Under the pieces are notes generated by a model that was given only the letters and a program-made list of their open reading frames with translations, ran no database searches and was not told where the DNA came from. Source: Solirubrobacteraceae bacterium (GTDB lineage: Bacteria; Actinomycetota; Thermoleophilia; Solirubrobacterales; Solirubrobacteraceae). From it: 5,579 bases of DNA. The stretch covers positions 1-5,579 of the forward strand of contig JAEMTR010000098.1 of the NCBI GenBank assembly GCA_016462245.1. The letters are read 5' to 3'. The translations under genes were made by a program, and so were the position numbers. Positions 1-5,579 of the stretch are shown here, one piece after another; within the stretch, counting starts at the first letter, position 1, and each line of letters opens with the position of its first letter.

Positions 1-1756
1 TGGTCACGCGCCCGAAGCTTGCCGCTGGTTTGGCGAACCCCGGCTGCTGAGCGAGCTCGGCCTCGACCCGGGCGGGATCGAGCGCCTCGCTGCGCAGCGG
101 CGATGAGTCAGTGCCGACCAAAACTCGTCCAACGCCCATCAGCTGAAGCAGCGGTGAAAGCTGCCCTGGAGTGAGACGACCTTGCTGCACGCGCGCATCG
201 AAAGTGTCCAGCAGCTGCGCCGCCTGCTCGGTCGCCGGCCGCGTGAGCTGGCGAACCAGCACCGGCTTATCTGACAGCCCCGGAGCCACCGAATTTTGTG
301 TCCCTGCCCACGTGTACCAGCCGAAAAGCTCACCTGGCAATACCGCTATTCGTGTATCCGCCGGAGTCGCAGTTTGGGCTTGATCGATCGCCTCGACCCA
401 CGGCGCGGGCACCGACGAGAAGAAGAGCTTTGAGTCGACTGCGTTGCCAGACCAAAGCGGCCGGCCCCAGAGCAGAACCAGCCCACCTACCAGCACAATG
501 AGCACTGCTGACGCAGGCCAGACAGCGCGCCCGGATCCGTTTACGTTCAGGCGAACCGACCTAACGGCATCGAACGCGCTCCCGAGCCCGACTCCGGCCA
601 AGCAGGCGAGTGCGAGCGCGGCAAGCGGCGCAGCCTTATAGGTCGTCCGCATGAACTGCAGCAGGCCGGCGCTGTAGTAGAGGTCAGTGACGGCTCGGCC
701 GATCCAGCTCTGCTGGGGGAAACCGACCGACATCGCCAGCACCGACAGCGCCAGTAAAAGTGCGAAGAAAGCTCCGTAGCGCCAGCGGCGCAGGAATAGC
801 AAGCTCGCTATCGCGATTCCTGGGACAGCGAACGTCGCGAGGATCGTCGGTGCGCTGAGCAGGTACCCACCGATCGCGGGTAGCTGTGGATCTAGGTCGG
901 GATAGCCATTGATGTACGCAACCCAGTAACCCATCAGCCTGAGCGACTCAGATGCGCTGGGCGTGTGCAGGATCGCCTCCGCGTGTTCGGTGAAGGTCAG
1001 GTAGTTGGCCCCGAACCTGGCTTGGATGACGACCGGGATTACCCACCAGAGCGAAGTCAGGAAGCAGAGGACTACGGCGCGCCAGGTGAACGCCAACACC
1101 GGCCGCAGACCGACTGGCCCGAAAGCCTCAAAGAGGCCGAAGAGCACTATCGCTGCAAGTAGCCAGACGACGATGGCAGCGTTCAAACCACCGCCCGCTG
1201 CAGCGAGCAGCAGCGCGACGACTGCCGGCGCAATCCAACCGGTCGGCTTTGCAATGCCCTTGCTGGTCCAGAGCAGCAGCCATGGCAGCAGCGACGCCGC
1301 GAGTAGCCACGCCGTTCCTCGGGTGAGGCCAACGGTGATGTAGGGGCCGGTGATGAAGATCAAGCCTGCGATAAACCCGGCGCTCTGCGACCGCGACGGA
1401 AAAAGACGCTCGACGAGCCGCACTACGCCCCAGGCGCCGAGTGCCAAGACTGCCGCGATCCACAGCCGCTGGACAATCCACAGCGGGACTCCAGCAGCGT
1501 CGCCGATCGCGAAGAACGAACCCATTGGAAACAGGTAGCCAACAAACTGGCTGGTCTGGATGTGGCCAAGGTCAATCGTTGACGACCAGATATCGCCTAC
1601 CTGAGAGAGAAAGCGACCTGGCGCAGTAATGAGCTCGATCCGCTGATCGGTGTAGCGCATGTGCGGCCGCTGCCAGAACGAGATGACAACCGCGACGACG
1701 GTTAGCAGCAAGGGCGCGATAAGGCGGCGCTGCGAGAGCTGTCGGCGCAATCTCAT
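1..1756 (-). CDS. AftD-like alpha-(1->3)-arabinofuranosyltransferase, GT-C membrane enzyme (N-terminal part, cut by window edge)
   Basis: Reading the minus strand from the ATG at 1756-1754 gives 585 uninterrupted codons running off the left edge. From memory of mycobacterial AftD, the N-terminus follows the same pattern. A hydrophobic segment (about residues 12-28) is followed by a loop with YTDQRIELITAPGRFL (35-50), then GYLFPMGSFFAIG (73-85), then PLWIVQRLW (91-99). Further hydrophobic segments lie near 100-112, 126-142, 150-163, 175-187, 193-210, 226-245, 302-323, 328-344, 376-392 and 413-430. D37 sits in the first extracytoplasmic loop, where GT-C enzymes carry the catalytic Asp. After about residue 435 the chain turns soluble, as expected for the extracytoplasmic part. 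AftD of mycobacteria is about 1,400 residues, so more than half is probably missing. The family transfers arabinofuranose from decaprenyl-phosphate-arabinose onto cell-wall arabinan; that substrate is inferred here. An in-frame TGA lies 9 bases upstream, so the ATG is the first possible start. Family-level call is firm; the exact sugar is not. Confidence 0.85.
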   Translation of the reverse strand, partial: MRLRRQLSQRRLIAPLLLTVVAVVISFWQRPHMRYTDQRIELITAPGRFLSQVGDIWSSTIDLGHIQTSQFVGYLFPMGSFFAIGDAAGVPLWIVQRLWIAAVLALGAWGVVRLVERLFPSRSQSAGFIAGLIFITGPYITVGLTRGTAWLLAASLLPWLLLWTSKGIAKPTGWIAPAVVALLLAAAGGGLNAAIVVWLLAAIVLFGLFEAFGPVGLRPVLAFTWRAVVLCFLTSLWWVIPVVIQARFGANYLTFTEHAEAILHTPSASESLRLMGYWVAYINGYPDLDPQLPAIGGYLLSAPTILATFAVPGIAIASLLFLRRWRYGAFFALLLALSVLAMSVGFPQQSWIGRAVTDLYYSAGLLQFMRTTYKAAPLAALALACLAGVGLGSAFDAVRSVRLNVNGSGRAVWPASAVLIVLVGGLVLLWGRPLWSGNAVDSKLFFSSVPAPWVEAIDQAQTATPADTRIAVLPGELFGWYTWAGTQNSVAPGLSDKPVLVRQLTRPATEQAAQLLDTFDARVQQGRLTPGQLSPLLQLMGVGRVLVGTDSSPLRSEALDPARVEAELAQQPGFAKPAASFGRVT

Positions 1757-1764
1757 ACCGCGCG

Positions 1765-1770
1765 ATCATA
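1765..1770 (-). promoter_or_regulatory. Candidate -10 element (TATGAT) for a leaderless AftD-like transcript
   Basis: On the minus strand TATGAT matches the TATAAT consensus at five of six bases and ends 8 bases before the ATG of the AftD-like gene. No Shine-Dalgarno-like sequence lies between. A -10 box at this distance would start the RNA at or just before the ATG, a layout common in Actinomycetota. No good -35 hexamer is seen at 16-18 bases, so the call is tentative. Confidence 0.35.
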
Positions 1771-1797
1771 CGTAAGCAGAGCACCAAAGATGGGCTA

Positions 1798-2619
1798 ATG
1801 GCACCGCTTAAGACCATCAGCGAGGTTATGCTCGCCGCCGTGACTAGTGAACCGCCGGATAGCTCAGACGCAGTCGCCGGAGCCTACGTGCCGCCCGGGC
1901 CGCGCGCCCGGATGCTCCGCTCTGCGCGCGAGCGTGGAACTATTCCCACGCTTCGAAGCGCGCTCGGGTGGGGGTCGCGATTCGTCGCCGGGCCGGCGAT
2001 CGCGCGACGGGTGCGCAGCGAACCAAGCTTCGCCCTGGGCCAGAGCCGACTTCCCTACCGCGACTCGTGGCACAACTGGACGTGGCTCACTGAGCGCGCC
2101 GTCGAAATCCCTATCGCGCAGGCTGCGCTAGAAGCCGTGCCCGGGTCGCGGACAATCGAAGTCGGGGCCGTGATGAATCACTACGGTAACCACGACCATC
2201 GGATCATTGACAAGTACGAGACCGGCCAAGGGATTGAGCAGCTCGACATCTTTGATCTCGCGCCCGACCCGGACTACGAACTTGTTCTGTGCGTATCCAC
2301 GCTCGAACACGTCGGCTGGGACGAACCGAACCGCGACGCTGAGCTCGCACTGCGCGCCACAGAGCACCTCAAGCGACTAGTTGCCCCGGGCGGTCAGCTG
2401 CTCGTCACGGTTCCGGTCGGTTATCACCCGCGTCTTGACGCCGCGATCCGCAGCGGCGAGCTGCAATTCGATGACGTTCGAGCGCTTCGTTGCCGCTACC
2501 CGTCGACGCTCTGGCGTGAGGTTGACCCATCGACCGTCAGCGACGCCAAGTACGACATGCTGATCTATCGCGCTGAGGCGGTCTTAATCTGCCGCTGGAC
2601 CAATCAGCCCAACGGTTGA
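1798..2619 (+). CDS. Class I SAM-dependent methyltransferase-like protein with atypical motif I
   Basis: This is a 273-residue protein, apparently full length. The recognisable domain begins near residue 90. TIEVGAVMNHYG (119-130) occupies the SAM-binding motif I position. It is followed by HRIIDKYE (134-141), LDIFDL (149-154, acidic motif II position), YELVLCVSTLEHVGWDE (160-176) and PGGQLLVTVPVGY (197-209). This order fits the Rossmann-like methyltransferase fold. The same EVG-x-x-x-x-HY variant is one I associate with methyltransferase-like proteins in polysaccharide gene clusters. Residues 1-85 are Arg- and Pro-rich with no motif I recognise. The acceptor is unknown; a sugar or glycan is inferred from the neighbouring glycosyltransferases. 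The gene diverges from the AftD-like gene across 41 bases and overlaps the next gene tail to tail. No clear ribosome binding site precedes the ATG at 1798. The ATG at 1828, just after GCGAGG, is an alternative start that would remove 10 residues. Confidence 0.75.
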   Translation: MAPLKTISEVMLAAVTSEPPDSSDAVAGAYVPPGPRARMLRSARERGTIPTLRSALGWGSRFVAGPAIARRVRSEPSFALGQSRLPYRDSWHNWTWLTERAVEIPIAQAALEAVPGSRTIEVGAVMNHYGNHDHRIIDKYETGQGIEQLDIFDLAPDPDYELVLCVSTLEHVGWDEPNRDAELALRATEHLKRLVAPGGQLLVTVPVGYHPRLDAAIRSGELQFDDVRALRCRYPSTLWREVDPSTVSDAKYDMLIYRAEAVLICRWTNQPNG

Positions 2620-3131
2620 TCGCCTGCTTTGCCGACAACGCGCAGGCGGAAGTAAACCTCTTCGGGCGTGAGAAGGGTTGCAAAGAAGCGCTCGAAGATC
2701 ACCGGCTCGAGGTTGATGATTCGGTCTAGCCAGCTGAGCACAGCAAAGTTTGAGAAGTGAAAGCGCTTCGATTCAATCAAGAATTGGGCGTCGCTCTCAT
2801 AGTTTGTCCGCCACTTCAGCTTCCACTGCTCGTAGAAGCGCAGCTTGCGTTCGCCGATGAACTCGTAATTATCGAAGCTCCGGATTCCGAACGGGATCCG
2901 ATGGTCGGGCTCTGAATAGAACTTCGTCGAGAGGAAGAACGGCACGGCAACATCGACCAGCGCGCCGGGCTCGCAGATGCGCCAGATCTCAGTCACGACG
3001 TGATTGAAGTCGTCGAGGTGCTCAAGCACGTGTGAGGCACTGATCTCAGCAACGCTGTTCTCTTCGAACGGCCAAGGGTATTGGTTGAGGTCGATGATCT
3101 CGTTCCCGCCGTAGTCGGCGACGGCAACCAT
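2604..3131 (-). CDS. Methyltransferase-fold protein (Methyltransf_11 type) lacking the SAM-binding N-terminus; probable gene remnant
   Basis: From the ATG at 3131 the product has 175 residues; the frame stays open to a GTG at 3197 (197 residues). Numbered from 3197, the family-like part starts near VADYGG (26-31). It continues with DLNQYPWPFEENS (36-48), SHVLEHLDD (55-63), EIWRICEPGALVDVAVPFF (70-88) and DPDH-type EPDHR (96-100). Intact relatives begin with an LNLGCG-type glycine-rich motif I about 25-30 residues before the DLN-PWPF stretch. Here that motif is absent: upstream of residue 23 the DNA is instead the antisense of a plus-strand glycosyltransferase. A protein without motif I should not bind SAM in the normal way, so I infer a 5'-truncated, probably inactive gene. 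None of the possible starts (3197, 3191, 3131) has a Shine-Dalgarno sequence. The C-terminal half is otherwise intact, with no internal stop, which suggests a recent event. The fold call is secure; whether it is expressed is unknown. Confidence 0.7.
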   Translation of the reverse strand: MVAVADYGGNEIIDLNQYPWPFEENSVAEISASHVLEHLDDFNHVVTEIWRICEPGALVDVAVPFFLSTKFYSEPDHRIPFGIRSFDNYEFIGERKLRFYEQWKLKWRTNYESDAQFLIESKRFHFSNFAVLSWLDRIINLEPVIFERFFATLLTPEEVYFRLRVVGKAGDQPLG

Positions 3132-3620
3132 GGACCGGAACTGAAGACTCAAGTCGCGGCTCGTGGGTTGGGGGATCGAGTCCGTTTCCATGGCCACGTG
3201 GACGAGCAGACGAAGAAGGTCTTGCTCAGCCGCTCCTGGCTCGCTGCCACGGCCTCAGCGGCCGAGGGATGGTCGTCGGCGACGCTCGAGGCCGCAGCAA
3301 GCGGCACGCCAACCGTGGCACACCCCGTGGGCGGCCTGCGGGAGTCAATCGTAGACGGCCAAACAGGGCTTCCCGGCGAAACGCTCAACGATCTTGTCGC
3401 CGCCACCCAGCGGCTTGTCGATGATGAACCGCTAAGAACGCGTCTAAGCGTTCAGGCCCGCGCGCGCGCCGAAGTGCTCAGCTGGGAGCGTTCCGCGCGC
3501 GGCACGCTGGAGGTCCTTCAGGTGGCCGCCGGCCAGAGAACCGCAGCGACCACCGCCGTTTTAGACCCCCGCGACAGAGTCGAAGCGTCAAAACAATCGT
3601 TTACAGACCAGAGTCAGTAG
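3081..3620 (+). pseudogene. GT4-family glycosyltransferase, C-terminal fragment (5'-truncated)
   Basis: The plus-strand frame is open from 3036 to the TAG at 3618-3620, but glycosyltransferase similarity begins only at VVGDG, encoded from 3111. From there it follows the C-terminal Rossmann domain of GT-B family 4 enzymes: VVGDGNHGPEL, then DRVRFHGHV, then the nucleotide-sugar EX7E motif EGWSSATLE, then AAASGTPTVAHPVGGLRESIVDG and QTGLPGE. Numbered from the TTG at 3081, the two motif glutamates are residues 62 and 70. Typical GT4 enzymes have about 360-400 residues. Here the whole N-terminal acceptor domain and the start of the C-terminal domain (roughly 200 residues) are missing. There is no ATG; only TTG 3081 or GTG 3198 could start it, and neither has a ribosome binding site. 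The fragment meets the truncated methyltransferase head to head. I infer a remnant of a cytosolic enzyme that once added sugars to a lipid-linked or metabolite acceptor. No frameshift or stop is seen in the surviving part. Confidence 0.75.
3108..3131. other. Probable rearrangement breakpoint joining two 5'-truncated genes
   Basis: Minus-strand methyltransferase similarity ends, and plus-strand GT4 similarity begins, inside this short stretch. Left of it the minus strand encodes VADYGGNEIIDLN; right of it the plus strand encodes GDGNHGPELK. Neither gene has its 5' part anywhere else in the window. No insertion sequence, inverted repeat or obvious target duplication flanks the point. The exact base cannot be fixed because both frames are open across it. 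Confidence 0.6.
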
Positions 3621-3747
3621 GGGCGACTGCTACCTTTCGGGTTGATGGCCGTAACCCTCGGGTGCGGACCGTGTAGAGCAGGTGGAAGTTGGCGGGCGAA
3701 GCACCACTTAATGCGCGACCGGTATCTCGTTAGGGAACTGGACCGAA
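3621..3747. other. Intergenic leader upstream of panC; no confident promoter
   Basis: This 127-base gap should carry the panCB promoter, because the gene before it is a truncated fragment. I found no -35/-10 pair with 16-18 base spacing that I would defend. A weak stem (GGGTT at 3639-3643 with AACCC at 3654-3658) lacks a following U-run and is not a convincing terminator. AGGGA at 3732-3736, 11 bases before the panC ATG, is the only ribosome-binding-site candidate and is farther than usual. Confidence 0.4.
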
Positions 3748-4641
3748 ATGACAGAACGCATCGTTCAAACGATTCGAACAGTCCCCGAATTGAGGGACGC
3801 GATTGCTGCGCGCCGCGCCAACGGGGCTACGGTTGGCTTCGTTCCCACGATGGGTGCCCTGCATAGCGGACATTGTGCTCTGATAGAGCGCGCCGCTCGT
3901 GAGCACGACGTTGTCGTCGTGTCGATCTTCGTTAACCCGACCCAGTTCAATAAGGCCGAAGACCTTGAGCAGTACCCACGCGACGAGCAAGGCGACGCGA
4001 ATGCTGCCGCCAGCGCCGGAGCGACGATCTGTTTCACCCCCAGCGTCGAAGAGATCTACCCCACAGACTTTGCCAGCAGCGTCCGAGTGCGCGGACCTCT
4101 GACCGAGACACTCGAAGGGCAAGAGCGTGGCGTTGGCCACTTCGACGGGATGGCGACGGTCGTCACGATTCTGCTCAACGTCGTCGCGCCCGACGTCGTC
4201 TACTTTGGCGCAAAGGACGCGCAGCAAGCGCTGGTCGTGCGGCGCTTCACAGCCGATCTCCGGATACCGGTCGAAGTCGTCACCGCCGACACCGTCCGTG
4301 ACGCGGATGGCCTGGCGCTCTCAAGTCGCAACGCGCGGCTGTCGGCCGGGGGGCGCGAGCAGGCATTGGCGATCTCCGCGGGACTGCAGGCTGCCGCCGA
4401 AGCAATTAGCGACGGCAGCGCCACGTCGCCCAAGGACGTCGCTGCCGTCGGCGTCGAGCGCCTCCGGGCTGCTGGCATCACACCGGAGTACTTCGCGATC
4501 ACGGACGCCGAAACGCTGGAGCCAGCCCGCCAGCTCAGCGGCAAGCTGCTGATCGCCTGCGCCGCAACGGTCGACGGGGTGCGACTGATCGACAACTTGA
4601 CCGTGATTGCCAATCGAGAGGCGGCGACCGCCAACCGTTAG
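3748..4641 (+). CDS. panC: Pantothenate synthetase (pantoate--beta-alanine ligase)
   Basis: PanC condenses pantoate with beta-alanine, using ATP through a pantoyl-adenylate, to give pantothenate in the cytosol. The 297-residue protein is close to the usual family length (about 280-310). Motifs appear in order: PTMGALHSGH (33-42, the HxGH nucleotide-binding signature with H39 and H42), SIFVNPTQF (59-67), DLEQYPR (72-78), GHFDGMATVV (130-139), YFGAKDAQQ (152-160, with K156) and VRDADGLALSSRN (183-195). The C-terminal dimer-type domain follows. One oddity is that the Arg-Pro usually preceding GHF is Gly-Val here (128-129), with an Arg one position earlier. An in-frame TAA at 3709-3711 and no other start codon in between make ATG 3748 the only conventional start. 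The gene leads panB by 31 bases, so the two are probably cotranscribed. Identification is secure. Confidence 0.97.
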   Translation: MTERIVQTIRTVPELRDAIAARRANGATVGFVPTMGALHSGHCALIERAAREHDVVVVSIFVNPTQFNKAEDLEQYPRDEQGDANAAASAGATICFTPSVEEIYPTDFASSVRVRGPLTETLEGQERGVGHFDGMATVVTILLNVVAPDVVYFGAKDAQQALVVRRFTADLRIPVEVVTADTVRDADGLALSSRNARLSAGGREQALAISAGLQAAAEAISDGSATSPKDVAAVGVERLRAAGITPEYFAITDAETLEPARQLSGKLLIACAATVDGVRLIDNLTVIANREAATANR

Positions 4642-4660
4642 GCGGCGTCGACCACAAGAC

Positions 4661-4666
4661 AAGGAG
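4661..4666 (+). promoter_or_regulatory. Shine-Dalgarno site of panB
   Basis: AAGGAG ends 6 bases before the ATG at 4673. It fixes this ATG as the panB start, rather than the upstream in-frame TTG at 4607 (inside panC) or the ATG at 4682. It is the clearest ribosome binding site in the window. Confidence 0.85.
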
Positions 4667-4672
4667 CAGAGA

Positions 4673-5560
4673 ATGTCCACGATGCCAAACCGAATCGAAA
4701 TCCCGGCCGACGCTTCGAGCCTGCCGATGACCCTCCCCCGCCTCGCCGAGATGAAGCGGCTTGGCGAGCCGATCGTGATGGTCACGGCCTACGACTACCC
4801 GAGCGCGCTCGCAGCCGAGAAGGCCGGTGTTGACATCGTGCTCGTCGGCGATTCCGGCGCGATGACTGTGCTCGGCTACGACTCAACCGTCCCAGTCGAG
4901 CTCGACGAGATCCTGATGCTGGCGAAGGCCGCCCGTCGTGGCCTCAGCTCGCCATTCCTTGTCGGCGACCTTCCCTTCGGTTCCTACGAAGTCAGCGACG
5001 AACAGGCTGTGACGACGGCTCTGAGGTTCGTGAAAGAAGCGGGCTGCGCCGCCGTCAAGCTCGAAGGCGGCGGCCAAACGTCGGTTGCCCGTGCCCGCGC
5101 GATCAGCAATGCCGGGATCCCCGTTATGGGCCACGTTGGACTGACGCCACAAACGTCGACCGCGCTCGGTGGCTACCGCGCTCAGGGCAAGACCGCGGAG
5201 CAAGCGCTACTAATCCGCGACCAAGCGATCGCGTTGGAACAGGCCGGTTGCTTCTCGATTGTCTTCGAAGCAATCCCATCTGAACTTGCGGCCGAGATCA
5301 TGCCGCGGATCTCAGTTCCCGTGATCGGCATTGGCGCCGGCGGCGGCGTCGACGGCCAAGTGCTCGTCTTCCATGACCTGCTCGGTATTCGCGAGGGCCT
5401 CGGGGCACGCTTCGTCAAGCGCTACGCCAACATTCTCGACGAGATGGTCGACGGCGTCAGCGCGTTTGCTGATGATGTCCGCGACCGTTCGTTCCCGGGG
5501 CCTGAGCATGGCTACTCGATCGACCACGACGAGCTGACTGCGTTCCGCAGCGAGAGCTAA
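4673..5560 (+). CDS. panB: 3-methyl-2-oxobutanoate hydroxymethyltransferase (ketopantoate hydroxymethyltransferase)
   Basis: PanB moves a hydroxymethyl group from 5,10-methylenetetrahydrofolate to alpha-ketoisovalerate, giving ketopantoate, the first committed step of pantothenate synthesis. The 295-residue product is a complete (beta/alpha)8-type PanB, slightly longer than the E. coli enzyme. Visible motifs are VTAYDYPSA (37-45), VGDSGAMTVLGYDST (58-72, with D60 and S61), GDLPFGSY (98-105, D99), VKLEGG (128-133, K129 and E131), GHVGLTPQ (153-160), GGYRAQGK (166-173), VFEAIPSELA (197-206, with E199 at the catalytic Glu position) and GIGAGGGVDGQVLVFHDLLGI (219-239, split glycine-rich loop). 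By analogy with E. coli PanB, D60, S61, D99, K129 and E131 line the Mg2+/ketoacid site. The first 15 or so residues are an extra N-terminal stretch. The start is chosen for the AAGGAG site. It follows panC by 31 bases in the order panC-panB. No terminator is visible in the 19 bases left after the stop. Identification is secure. Confidence 0.97.
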   Translation: MSTMPNRIEIPADASSLPMTLPRLAEMKRLGEPIVMVTAYDYPSALAAEKAGVDIVLVGDSGAMTVLGYDSTVPVELDEILMLAKAARRGLSSPFLVGDLPFGSYEVSDEQAVTTALRFVKEAGCAAVKLEGGGQTSVARARAISNAGIPVMGHVGLTPQTSTALGGYRAQGKTAEQALLIRDQAIALEQAGCFSIVFEAIPSELAAEIMPRISVPVIGIGAGGGVDGQVLVFHDLLGIREGLGARFVKRYANILDEMVDGVSAFADDVRDRSFPGPEHGYSIDHDELTAFRSES

Positions 5561-5579
5561 CGGGCGCTCAGTCCGCGTC

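Noticed and set aside
1005..1343. Plus-strand open frame of 112 codons, and others within 1-1630
   Set aside because: They lie antisense to the AftD-like gene, have low-complexity Ala/Ser/Pro/Arg content and show no motifs; the minus strand gives a continuous membrane protein with family patterns.
1572..1817. Minus-strand 81-codon frame that covers the AftD-like start
   Set aside because: It is an out-of-frame shadow; the true frame starts at the ATG at 1756 and keeps AftD-like motifs throughout.
3638..3664. Small inverted repeat after the GT4 fragment as a terminator or riboswitch
   Set aside because: The stem is only 5 base pairs, there is no U-run, and nothing resembles a known riboswitch core.
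3642..3740. A sigma70-type promoter for panC (for example TTGATG at 3642, or TTGGCG at 3689 with TTAATG)
   Set aside because: Spacings are 12-13 or over 20 bases, outside the normal range, so I would not annotate them.
4607..4672. N-terminal extension of panB from a TTG inside panC
   Set aside because: The added residues are Arg/Pro-rich and unlike PanB, and the strong AAGGAG site points to the ATG at 4673.
4200..4785. Long minus-strand open frames antisense to panC and panB
   Set aside because: GC-rich coding DNA often leaves the opposite strand open; the products lack motifs, and the plus-strand genes are unmistakable.
1..5579. Insertion sequence, CRISPR array, tRNA or defence system
   Set aside because: I saw no direct-repeat arrays, transposase motifs, terminal inverted repeats or cloverleaf sequences; the window is explained by envelope-glycan and pantothenate genes.

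Overview
This window looks like chromosomal DNA from a moderately high-GC actinobacterium. Three things point that way: a partial AftD-like arabinofuranosyltransferase (a family described mainly from Actinomycetota that build arabinan-containing envelopes), strong use of G/C-ending codons, and one start that looks leaderless. The PanB sequence reminds me of deep-branching actinobacterial lineages, but I cannot fix the class from sequence alone.

Layout. (1) Positions 1-1756, minus strand: the N-terminal 585 residues of a large polytopic GT-C glycosyltransferase resembling AftD, cut by the left edge. (2) 1798-2619, plus strand, divergent from it: an intact class I SAM-methyltransferase-like protein with an unusual glycine-poor motif I. 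(3) 2604-3131 (open to 3197), minus strand: a second methyltransferase-fold protein that lacks its SAM-binding N-terminus; its 3' end overlaps the 3' end of (2) by 16 bases. (4) About 3111-3620, plus strand: the C-terminal part of a GT4 (GT-B fold) glycosyltransferase that lacks its N-terminal half. (5) 3748-4641 and 4673-5560, plus strand: panC and panB, intact, 31 bases apart, very probably one operon for pantothenate synthesis.

How they fit together. The left part (1-3620) reads as the edge of a cell-envelope or surface-polysaccharide locus: one lipid-linked sugar transferase, one cytosolic sugar transferase remnant and two methyltransferase-like proteins. The right part is core metabolism: PanB makes ketopantoate from ketoisovalerate, and PanC joins pantoate to beta-alanine. 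Ketopantoate reductase and aspartate decarboxylase are not in the window.

The most notable structure is at about 3108-3131. There a minus-strand methyltransferase and a plus-strand glycosyltransferase both lose their 5' ends at the same point. This is what a single deletion across a divergent gene pair would leave, or an assembly misjoin. I found no CRISPR array, RNA gene, insertion sequence or new defence-type system.
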